A stretch of 64,000 nt of DNA from 3107 sp001483205 (lineage in GTDB: Bacteria; Pseudomonadota; Alphaproteobacteria; Rhodobacterales; Rhodobacteraceae). Each line of letters opens with the position of its first letter. Within the stretch, counting starts at the first letter, position 1. The stretch lies in NCBI GenBank assembly GCA_964291375.2, contig OZ219809.1, positions 620,001-684,000 of the forward strand, in the 5' to 3' direction. Below, piece by piece: positions 57,970 through 64,000 of this stretch. The notes beneath the pieces were generated by a model that did not search any database, was not told the origin of the DNA, and worked only from the letters and a program-made list of their open reading frames with translations. A program made the position numbers and the translations under genes.

Positions 57970-60138
57970 ATGCCGCCACCTGCCGACCCGCCCCCCTCTG
58001 CGCAGATGCTCCGCGAAGCAAACGCCCTGCGACAACAGGGGAACGGACAGAAAGCGCTGGAGCTCTACACAGAGATCATCGCCCGCGACCCGACAATCGC
58101 CGAGGCGCATTTCGGGCTGGGGCAGCTTTATATGGCCGCGCTTCGCTTTGAGGCGGCAGAGCGCGCTCTGTCCCGCGCGGCGGAACTGCAACCCGGGGTG
58201 GCCGAAATCTGGCACGCCTGGGGTGAGGCGCTGATCCGCATCCACGACCCGGAGCATGACCGGCTGAAACAGGCAAAGGCGCTTTTGGGCCGGTCATCGT
58301 TGCCGACTGCGGCGCAGGCCCGGATCGGAAAGCACCTTGCCGGGAAGGCCAGACCGAAAAGGCCGGACGCGGGCAAGGTGCCCCCGCGTGACCTTCAGAC
58401 CGTGATTGCCCTGCTGAACGCGCGCAAACCGGGCGAGGCGGCGGCGCTGACCCGCAGGTTGCTGAAGGCCCACCCGAATGTCGCCGCGCTGCACAGCATG
58501 ATGGGGGCCGCCCTGCGCGACAGCGGCGACAGCGCGGCCGCCCTCAGCGCCTTCGGACGGGCGATCCGGATCGACCCGGATTATTTCGAGGGCCATGTCA
58601 ATTACGGCGAGGCGCTGATGGCCTGTGAACGCCTGCGCCCGGCGATTGCCCCGCTTGAGCGGGCGCGCTCGCTGTTTCCCGCGTCCGGGGCGGTGTTGAC
58701 CTTGCTGGGCCGGGCCTATTCCGATCTGGGCATGACCGAACATGCCGCCGCCGCGCTTGACCGGGCAATTCGGGCCGAACCGAAATCGAAACCGGCGCTG
58801 TTGCTGCGGGCGAGGGTGGCAGAGCGCGGCAACGATTCGGGCCTGACTCTGGAACTGACGGCAAGATGCCTTGCGCTTGGCCTGAAAACCGGGCCGGTTC
58901 ACCTGTTGCAGGCCAGAGGGTTTTCGGCGCTCGGCGACACGGAGAGCGCGCTCAAATCCGTTGATAAGGCGATTGCGCTGATGCCCGATGACGGTGATGC
59001 GCTCGGGCTTCGGGCAACGATCCTGCAAAGTATCGGCGCGTTTGCAGAGGCAGAGACGGCGTTTCGCGATGCCTTTGCGCGCGCCCCTGCCAACGGCACC
59101 AATTACCGCGTCTACGGGGCCGCCCATAAATTCACCCCCGATGACCCCCTCATCCCCCGGATGCAGGCGCTTTTCGACCAAAATACCCTGAAGGGGCGGG
59201 ACAGGCAGCAACTGGGCTTTGCCCTGTCAAAGGCGATGGAGGACACCGGGCAGCATTCGCAGGTGTTCCGCTATCTTGACGCCGCCGCCCGGCAGGTGCG
59301 CGAACACTACCCGTATCGGATCGAACAGCGGCGGGATGAGATTGACCGGATGCAGGCGGTCTTTGCCGATTTTGCCCATGAGCAGGCGCGCCTGACCGCC
59401 GGCACCGATTTCGCGCCGGTTTTTGTCACCGGAATGCCGCGCTCCGGCACCACTCTGGTCGAGCAGATATTGTCGAGCCACTCCACCGTCACCGGCGCGG
59501 GGGAACTTGGCTATTTCCCGCGCGGGGCCTATAAAATGCTGTTGCCACCGGGCGGGCACCGAAAGCTCGCCGATATTTCACCGACAGAGGTCGGGGCGCT
59601 GGCAGAGGACTATCGCGCCCATGTGCAGGCGCTCCATCCGGGTGCCGGGCGGATCACCGATAAGTCGATCCAGACCTGGTTCGTCATGGGCCTTGTCTGG
59701 CTCGCCCTGCCGCGCGCCCGCATTGTTGTCGTCCGCCGCGACCCGCGCGACAACCTGCTGTCGGTCTACAAGAACGTCTTTCCCGAGGGCACCCATCTCT
59801 ACAGCTATGACCTGCGCGATCTCGGCCAATACTACCGGATGTTTGTCGAAATGCTCGATTTCTGGCGCGCGATCCGGCCAGAGGGGTTTACCGAACTCCG
59901 CTATGAGGATTTGATTGCCGCGCCGGAGCCGGAAACCCGCCGCCTGCTTGCCGCCTGCAATCTGGACTGGGAAGACGCCTGTCTGAATTTCCACCGCAAC
60001 ACGCGCAAGGTGGATACGCTCAGCGTCTATCAGGTGCGCCAGCCGATCTATAGATCATCGGTGGGGGCGTGGCGGCGGTATGAGAAGGAACTGCGCTCGC
60101 TGTTCGACAGTTTGGGCGATCTGGCGGAACCGGGGTAG
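57970..60138 (+). CDS. TPR-repeat sulfotransferase
   Basis: A 722-residue cytoplasmic protein. About ten tetratricopeptide repeats (residues 10-400, e.g. ALELYTEIIARDPTIAEAHFGLGQLYMAALRFEAAERAL and AIRIDPDYFEGHVNYGEALMACERLRPAI) precede a sulfotransferase domain. The PAPS 5'-phosphosulfate loop is PVFVTGMPRSGTTLVEQILSSH (about 483-503) and the 3'-phosphate site is VVRRDPRDNLLSVYKNVF. The TPR part probably recruits a protein or glycan acceptor; the acceptor is unknown. The start ATG at 57970 lies at the beginning of the conserved region. Single gene upstream of tRNA-Ser. Confidence 0.9.
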   Translation: MPPPADPPPSAQMLREANALRQQGNGQKALELYTEIIARDPTIAEAHFGLGQLYMAALRFEAAERALSRAAELQPGVAEIWHAWGEALIRIHDPEHDRLKQAKALLGRSSLPTAAQARIGKHLAGKARPKRPDAGKVPPRDLQTVIALLNARKPGEAAALTRRLLKAHPNVAALHSMMGAALRDSGDSAAALSAFGRAIRIDPDYFEGHVNYGEALMACERLRPAIAPLERARSLFPASGAVLTLLGRAYSDLGMTEHAAAALDRAIRAEPKSKPALLLRARVAERGNDSGLTLELTARCLALGLKTGPVHLLQARGFSALGDTESALKSVDKAIALMPDDGDALGLRATILQSIGAFAEAETAFRDAFARAPANGTNYRVYGAAHKFTPDDPLIPRMQALFDQNTLKGRDRQQLGFALSKAMEDTGQHSQVFRYLDAAARQVREHYPYRIEQRRDEIDRMQAVFADFAHEQARLTAGTDFAPVFVTGMPRSGTTLVEQILSSHSTVTGAGELGYFPRGAYKMLLPPGGHRKLADISPTEVGALAEDYRAHVQALHPGAGRITDKSIQTWFVMGLVWLALPRARIVVVRRDPRDNLLSVYKNVFPEGTHLYSYDLRDLGQYYRMFVEMLDFWRAIRPEGFTELRYEDLIAAPEPETRRLLAACNLDWEDACLNFHRNTRKVDTLSVYQVRQPIYRSSVGAWRRYEKELRSLFDSLGDLAEPG

Positions 60139-60231
60139 GGGCGCTGAGTGAGGCCCCCCGGTATGGCCACCCCCGGCGAAAACGGTTGCACCCGCGCCCC
60201 GGTCGCACTACACCGCCCCCGACCCTTCGCC

Positions 60232-60321
60232 GGAGAGGTGCCGGAGTGGTCGAACGGGGCGGTCTCGAAAACCGTTGTGCCTTTACGGGCACCCAGGGTT
60301 CGAATCCCTGTCTCTCCGCCA
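60232..60321 (+). tRNA. tRNA-Ser (anticodon CGA)
   Basis: 90 nt including an encoded CCA. Acceptor stem GGAGAGG/TCTCTCC, D arm, anticodon stem GCGGT/ACCGT with loop CTCGAAA (anticodon CGA, reading UCG), a long variable arm (TGTGCC...GGGCACC) typical of class II tRNAs, and T arm CAGGGTTCGAATCCCTG. A family B repeat end starts immediately after the CCA. Confidence 0.95.
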
Positions 60322-60797
60322 TATAGCCTGACGCCCGGATTTGGAGTCCAGGCCCCGGCCCTGACCCCGCCCGGTCGCAAGACCGGGCCGCGCCGTTGCG
60401 GGCCGGACGCGGGTTTTGCCTCTTTCCCGGAATGTAAGGGCTTACATTTTCAATGAAAGCGCTTACATTCACGCAGCAGCGCCCTGACAAGACCTCTGCA
60501 TAAGGGTGCATCGCTTCCCAAATGTCCCGCCCGGCGCTTGCTGCCCAAGCAGCGCCTTGGGCTCCGCCCGTTCGGCCCTGAAACGGCCCACCGGACCGTT
60601 TCCGAGACGGGCCTCACCCCCCGGCAGGCGCTCTAAACGTCTCAGCCTGTTGGGGCGTATGGACTTTATGGAAAGACCATCGCCAATGTGGACTGTCGGG
60701 AAAAGCGCCCGCCCAGGCAGGCGGCTGCCCGGTCCGGGCCAATATGCAAAGATCTTTCAGGGGCCGAACCTGTGATCAATTTTATGTCGTCACGCCA
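60322..60797. mobile_element. Family B element beginning at the tRNA-Ser 3' end, interrupted by a long family A element
   Basis: Left end TATAGCCTGACGCCCGG at 60322, right end GATCAATTTTATGTCGTCACGCCATAT at about 60775-60800. Inside lies the operator-pair module and, from about 60489 to 60758, a family A element (AAGACCTCTGCATAAGG ... CCAATATGCAAAGATCTTT) with hairpin and TGGACTGTCGGGAAAAGCGCC modules. Family B sequence resumes directly after it, showing that A inserted into B. Confidence 0.75.
60433..60467. promoter_or_regulatory. Paired LacI-type operator-like palindromes near tRNA-Ser (reverse orientation)
   Basis: TGTAAGGGCTTACA (60433-60446) and TGAAAGCGCTTACA (60454-60467), centres 21 bp apart. 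Orientation is opposite to the copies at 4275 and 53709. Confidence 0.4.
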
Positions 60798-60801
60798 TAT
60801 C

Positions 60802-61401
60802 TCACCCCACCCCGCCCCGCGCGCGCAGGGCCTCGGCCACCCGCTCGGCGTCATCAACCGCCAGCAGGATCAGGGGCGTCACAATCCGCCACCCCGGACG
60901 GCGCGGCGACCGGCAGCGCCAGGCATCGACCAGCGCCGCCCCCTTTTGCGCCAGAACCGGCGTGAAACGGATGACGAGCGCGATAGAGACCTCCAGCGCC
61001 TGCGTCCTCAGCCCCACCCCCCGCAGCGGACGGGTCAGAAACCGCACCACGCCGATCATATCGTCAAGCCGCGTCGTCATCGTCACCAGATTGGCCAGAC
61101 CGACCGCCGCCAGCAAGAGCAGGATGACGCGCAGGCCATCGGCCACCGTTGCCGTCGCCACATGCCACGCGGCAATGATCAGCACAAACACCCACAGCGG
61201 TTTCAGGTGGCCCGCGGCCTCGCGCGCGAACCGCATACCGGGCACCAGATGCAGCAGCACGACCACCCCCAGCGCCGCCAGCCTGACCCGCAGATCGTCA
61301 TGCAGGAACAAGGCCAGCGTGAACAGGCACATAAGGGCGAGCTTCAGGCCCGCAGGCAGGCGGTGATATGGGGTCTCAATCTGCGAGGTCAGGGCAATCA
61401 T
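60802..61401 (-). CDS. ECF transporter transmembrane (T) component, BioN-like
   Basis: A 199-residue protein with about five helices and the EcfT hallmark Ala-Arg-Gly near the C-terminus (AEALRARGGVG), the coupling motif to the ATPase; a second, PRRPG, is weaker. It overlaps the end of the ATPase gene by 26 bp. The pair resembles BioM-BioN of Rhodobacter biotin transport, but the substrate-binding BioY gene that would confirm biotin is absent; repeat DNA follows instead. Another vitamin or metal is possible. Confidence 0.8.
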   Translation of the reverse strand: MIALTSQIETPYHRLPAGLKLALMCLFTLALFLHDDLRVRLAALGVVVLLHLVPGMRFAREAAGHLKPLWVFVLIIAAWHVATATVADGLRVILLLLAAVGLANLVTMTTRLDDMIGVVRFLTRPLRGVGLRTQALEVSIALVIRFTPVLAQKGAALVDAWRCRSPRRPGWRIVTPLILLAVDDAERVAEALRARGGVG

Positions 61402-62143
61402 CGTCCGTCTCCATCCCGGCGTGAAAGGCAGGCAGAACATGCCCCGGCGGGCCGTCCCCCGCAACGTCCCCCCGCTCCAGCCATATCACCCGGTCAACCC
61501 CGCCCAGCATGGCAGGATCATGGGTGATGAGGATGATTTGCTGCTCCAGCCCGTCGAGGTAACGGTTGAGCGCCCGCGTCGTCGGGATGTCCAGCCCGGC
61601 GAACGGCTCATCAAGCACGATCAGGCGCGGTGCCATGGCCAGCACCGCCATCAGGCACACCAGATGCCGCTGCCCCTGGGACAGCGTGTGGACCGACCGC
61701 TCTGCCCAATGGCGTTTGCCGAAACGGGCAAGGGCGGCGTGCGCGCCCTCTCTGGCCGCCGCCTTTGATGCCCCAAGCTGGGTCAGGCCAAAGGCGACCT
61801 CTTCGCCGACGGTGGGAAAGATGATCTGATGGTCGGGGTTCTGGAACAGAAGGCCGACTGCGCGGATGGCCGCCTTGCGGTCGCGGGCGATGTCGGTGCC
61901 GTAGACTTGGGCCGTGCCGCTGTCGGGGGCGATCAGGCCGCACATCAGGCGGGCAAGGGTCGATTTGCCCGATCCGTTCCGCCCGACGACGCCGATGCGG
62001 GGTTCGGTGAGGGCCAGGGTGAGCGGGCCGAGGATGCGCCTGCCCTGCCGTGCGACGGTGGCGGCGTCAAGCACGACGCCGTTTTGCCCGTTTCCGTTTG
62101 CGCCCGGACAGGCGCGCGCCGGTTGTCTGCGCAGGAAGGTCAT
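61376..62143 (-). CDS. ECF transporter ATPase (A) component, BioM/CbiO-like
   Basis: ABC ATPase of 255 residues: Walker A GRNGSGKST (54-62), Q-loop LLFQNPDHQIIFPTVGEEVAFG, signature LSQGQRHLVCLMAVLAM, Walker B LIVLDEPFAGLD, H-loop ITHD. FQNPDxQ and the grooved C-terminus are typical of CbiO/EcfA and BioM. It forms an operon with the T component. The start is ATG at 62143; a shorter form from residue 24 is possible because the first 20 residues are not conserved. Confidence 0.85.
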   Translation of the reverse strand: MTFLRRQPARACPGANGNGQNGVVLDAATVARQGRRILGPLTLALTEPRIGVVGRNGSGKSTLARLMCGLIAPDSGTAQVYGTDIARDRKAAIRAVGLLFQNPDHQIIFPTVGEEVAFGLTQLGASKAAAREGAHAALARFGKRHWAERSVHTLSQGQRHLVCLMAVLAMAPRLIVLDEPFAGLDIPTTRALNRYLDGLEQQIILITHDPAMLGGVDRVIWLERGDVAGDGPPGHVLPAFHAGMETDDDCPDLAD

Positions 62144-62280
62144 GCCGGAATTGCCCCTGATTGCACCACCGGGGTTCTAATCCGGTTGCGCCGCCCGCAT
62201 CAAGCCGGAGTCACCTTGCCCGATGGCCGGGGAACGGGGACGCACTTGCAATCCCCGGCGGGCGGCTTAGGGTTGGTCCC

Positions 62281-62523
62281 ATGTTTACCATCGAGCACGA
62301 GTTTGACGCCACCGTCGTGACCCTCGTCGATGAGCCGGGCAGCCATCTGCGCGAGGACATCACCATCCACGCCTTCGGGGATTGCGTGACCGTCGAACAA
62401 TTCGACCCGCGCTCCGGTAAGGTGCAGAAGATCACCCTGTCACCGTCGCAGTTGAGCGATCTTGCCGCCGCTCTCAACCTGCCCGAAGGGGTCTATCGGC
62501 GGGTGGAAAAACCGGACGTTTGA
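62281..62523 (+). CDS. Conserved hypothetical protein
   Basis: An 80-residue acidic protein (MFTIEHEFDATVVTLVDEPG ... DDITIHAFGDCVTVEQFD-like core ... LSDLAAALNLPEGVYRRVEKP) predicted as a small beta-rich fold. No signal peptide or membrane helix. TTAGGG upstream of ATG 62281 is a weak ribosome-binding site; codon bias is consistent with a real gene. No function can be proposed. It is divergent from the ECF operon and convergent with DUF1150. Confidence 0.65.
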   Translation: MFTIEHEFDATVVTLVDEPGSHLREDITIHAFGDCVTVEQFDPRSGKVQKITLSPSQLSDLAAALNLPEGVYRRVEKPDV

Positions 62524-62559
62524 GCAACCCGCCCGCGTCTGGCAAGGGGGGCGTCCCGG

Positions 62560-62787
62560 TCAGTGAACCGAAACCGGCGCGAAATCATTCTGCCGCGCGA
62601 GGGTGAAGGCCAAATCGCGGCTCCCGGTCAGGGCGATCCGCTCTCCGTCCGGGCTGCAAAGCGCATAGACAACTTCCGCGCCCATGGTCTGTTCACGTAT
62701 CTCTTCGGGCAGGTCTCTGGTATTCACCCGGCGCACGTAAACCTGCCGCTCTCCCGTCATCTTGCTGAAATCATAGCGTGTTTTCAT
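62560..62787 (-). CDS. DUF1150 family protein
   Basis: A 75-residue protein with the DUF1150 core VYVRRVNTRDLPEEIREQTMGAEVVYALCSPDGERIALTGSRDLAFTLARQNDFAPVSVH. The start overlaps the stop of the hsp20 gene (ATGA at 62784-62787). The hsp20-DUF1150 pair is common in Alphaproteobacteria and suggests a role in heat-shock or proteostasis, which is inference from linkage. Confidence 0.88.
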   Translation of the reverse strand: MKTRYDFSKMTGERQVYVRRVNTRDLPEEIREQTMGAEVVYALCSPDGERIALTGSRDLAFTLARQNDFAPVSVH

Positions 62788-63239
62788 AGTTTGTCTCCTG
62801 ATCCCCCGACGGCCCCGTCATCCCCCCGGCCCCCGTTTATGCGGATTTGCCGGACGATTTTTTCCGGGGTGCTCCGGCTCAGGTCCACATGCAACAGCCC
62901 GTTTTCCAGACCCGCCCGGCCAACCTCAACCCCCTCAGCCAGCACAAAGACACGCTGAAATTGGCGGGTGGCAATGCCCCGGTGCAGGAACACCCGGCCC
63001 GCGTCGCTGTCATTCCGCCGCCCGCGAATCGCCAGTTGCCGGTCTTCGGTCACCACCGACAGGTCGGATTCGGCAAACCCGGCCACCGCCAGCGTGATGC
63101 GAAAGCCGTCTTCGCTGGTCTGTTCGATATTGAAGGGCGGATACCCGTCGTTATCGGCTTTCGCCGCCTGCTCCATCAGCCGTTCAAGCTGATCAAACCC
63201 CAGAAGAAACGGGTGCGATCCCAGAGAGAGCTTCGCCAT
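62784..63239 (-). CDS. Small heat-shock protein, Hsp20/IbpA family
   Basis: ATP-independent holdase of 151 residues with the alpha-crystallin domain (about 38-130): YPPFNIEQTSEDGFRITLAVAGFAESDLSVVTEDRQLAIRGRR, FLHRGIATRQFQRVFVLAEGVEV and the A-G-L-x-x-G-L-L-x-V/D-L motif in GLENGLLHVDL. The C-terminal anchoring region IRIN is present. AGGA lies about 8 bp upstream of the ATG. No heat-shock promoter or ROSE-type thermometer was identified in the short upstream gap, which is next to a repeat. Confidence 0.93.
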   Translation of the reverse strand: MAKLSLGSHPFLLGFDQLERLMEQAAKADNDGYPPFNIEQTSEDGFRITLAVAGFAESDLSVVTEDRQLAIRGRRNDSDAGRVFLHRGIATRQFQRVFVLAEGVEVGRAGLENGLLHVDLSRSTPEKIVRQIRINGGRGDDGAVGGSGDKL

Positions 63240-63356
63240 TGGCTGGTCCTGTTTTGCAGCGACATCGGCGCGGGCCCCGAACCGGCGACCCGCCTGAAGG
63301 GAATATGGGGCACGGCGCATCCGTCTTCAAGAGACCTTTGCCCGGCGGACCCCCAC

Positions 63357-63613
63357 GCGGGGCTTTGCGTTTGGAAAGACCTCTGACATATTGGTTCAGC
63401 CGGGCAGCCGCCTGCCTGGGCGGGCGCTTTTCACGACATCCCCCATTGGCGATAGCCTTTCTATAAATCCCATACGCTCCAACAGGCTGAGACGTTTAGA
63501 GCGCCTGCCGGGGGGCAGGCAGGCGCTGCCCGGCGCAAGCGCCGGGCGGGACATTTGGGGGGCGATACAGCCTTATGCAGAGGTTTTTTGGACGTAAAGC
63601 GGGGCTTTGCGTT
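63357..63613. mobile_element. Long family A element flanked by a 15-bp direct repeat
   Basis: GCGGGGCTTTGCGTT occurs at 63357-63371 and 63599-63613. The element (about 63375-63588) has the left end AAAGACCTCTGACATATTGG and right end CTTATGCAGAGGTTTTT, with the internal modules in reverse order (GCGCTTTTCACGACATCC first, unoccupied GGCAGGCAGGCG stem, then GCCGGGCGGGACATTTGGGG). A partial AGACCTTTGCCCGG lies just upstream at 63332. Confidence 0.75.
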
Positions 63614-63667
63614 CGGGCATAAAATGGTTACACTCTGCCCGAAAGCACGGATCACGACACAGCGATC

Positions 63668-63886
63668 ATGGAAAACCCACCGGAGATGAGCCAGGAGGAC
63701 ATGCTGCGCGTCCGGCTGAGTGTGCTGAAAAGGGAGCATCGCGATCTTGATGAGGCGATCAGCGCCCTTCAGGACAAGGGCACCGGCGACGCGCTGACCC
63801 TCAAGCGGCTGAAAAAGCGCAAACTGGTCCTGAAAGATCAGATCAGGCGGATTGAGGATGCGCTTTTGCCTGACATTATTGCCTAG
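63668..63886 (+). CDS. DUF465 (YdcH) family protein
   Basis: A 72-residue coiled-coil protein: MSQEDMLRVRLSVLKREHRDLDEAISALQDKGTGDALTLKRLKKRKLVLKDQIRRIEDALLPD. The LKREHRDLDEAI and LKKRKLVLKDQI blocks are the DUF465 hallmarks. Function unknown. It lies 66 bp before purE, a conserved neighbour in Rhodobacterales, so it is probably co-transcribed. Confidence 0.88.
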   Translation: MENPPEMSQEDMLRVRLSVLKREHRDLDEAISALQDKGTGDALTLKRLKKRKLVLKDQIRRIEDALLPDIIA

Positions 63887-63952
63887 GACGGGCGAATCCG
63901 TATAGTGCCGCCCCTTGTGCAGAATGTGCGGAATGCGCAGAGGAGGCGCGGC

Positions 63953-64000
63953 ATGACCGATATACGGGTCGGAATCGTCATGGGCAGTCAATCGGACTGG
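63953..64000 (+). CDS. purE: N5-carboxyaminoimidazole ribonucleotide mutase PurE (5' end only)
   Basis: Only 16 codons are in the window: MTDIRVGIVMGSQSDW. The MGSQSDW motif is the invariant N-terminal signature of PurE, which converts N5-CAIR to CAIR in purine synthesis. A strong GAGGAGG lies 7 bp upstream of the ATG. Confidence 0.9.
   Translation, partial: MTDIRVGIVMGSQSDW

Noticed and set aside
60232..60800. Integrative element attached to tRNA-Ser
   Set aside because: No integrase gene and no duplicated tRNA 3' end was found; the repeats after the CCA are the ordinary intergenic families.

Overview
This 64-kb window comes from the chromosome of a high-GC alphaproteobacterium, most likely order Rhodobacterales (Rhodobacter/Roseobacter relatives). 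The evidence is a ctrA-sciP pair, a chpT phosphotransferase gene next to a DUF3553 gene, an etfB-etfA pair behind a HIG1-type protein and a cobalamin adenosyltransferase, a divergent yqeY/carA pair, an olsB-olsA ornithine-lipid operon, a ccoNOQP-ccoI-ccoS cbb3 oxidase operon, and hsp20-DUF1150 and DUF465-purE pairs. No phage, plasmid, rRNA or CRISPR locus was seen. One tRNA is present, tRNA-Ser(CGA).

Layout. 0-5 kb: ctrA (cut by the window edge), sciP, mnmA, an FAD-linked oxidase, then a tandem 219-bp repeat and a PCu(A)C copper chaperone. 5-12.6 kb: an HD hydrolase, a retropepsin-like protease, a GNAT and ABC-F pair, ndk and parC. 14-22.4 kb: an SDR, a 1-Cys peroxiredoxin, HIG1, cobalamin adenosyltransferase, a VOC protein, etfBA, yqeY and carA. 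22.4-25.3 kb: an orphan nuclease-like gene, then a processive glycosyltransferase preceded by a full-consensus CtrA box. 25.4-34 kb: a GntR regulator, a UbiH-type hydroxylase, a CPBP membrane protein, queG, pyrF, pncA and pncB. 35-41 kb: rpsF-rpsR-rplI, a free YceI protein, a cytochrome b561-YceI fusion and fabD. 41-48 kb: a DUF2189 protein and the cbb3 oxidase operon. 48-57.7 kb: a CNNM/CorC transporter-like protein, olsBA, DUF3553/chpT, proA, proB, obg, a GNAT, rpmA and rplU. 58-64 kb: a TPR-sulfotransferase, tRNA-Ser, ECF transporter genes, hsp20-DUF1150, DUF465 and the start of purE.

The outstanding feature is the non-coding DNA. About twenty intergenic gaps are filled by a mosaic of recurring modules. 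One (family A) is bounded by inverted repeats related to AAAAACCTCTGCATA. Its minimal form is a 71-bp element with perfect 15-bp inverted ends at 25295-25365. A second (family B) is a roughly 230-bp element with TATAG-type ends. A 14-bp palindrome, TTATCCGCGGATAA, occurs 20 times exactly and 4 times with one mismatch. All copies are intergenic, mostly just outside family A ends. A detachable hairpin module is present in some copies and cleanly absent in others. Another module carries two LacI-type operator-like palindromes exactly 21 bp apart. Three insertions are flanked by 15-21-bp direct repeats. Together these look like non-autonomous, nested, MITE-like elements. No transposase gene is visible here.

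Genes that work together: ctrA, sciP and chpT are three parts of the CckA-ChpT-CtrA phosphorelay, and the CtrA box at 23219-23234 points to a likely target within the same window. The cbb3 genes, etfBA and the b561 fusion are respiratory. pncA-pncB salvage NAD. proB-proA make proline but are now separated by a repeat insertion. Starts were placed by ribosome-binding sites and family alignment from memory; no database search was possible.
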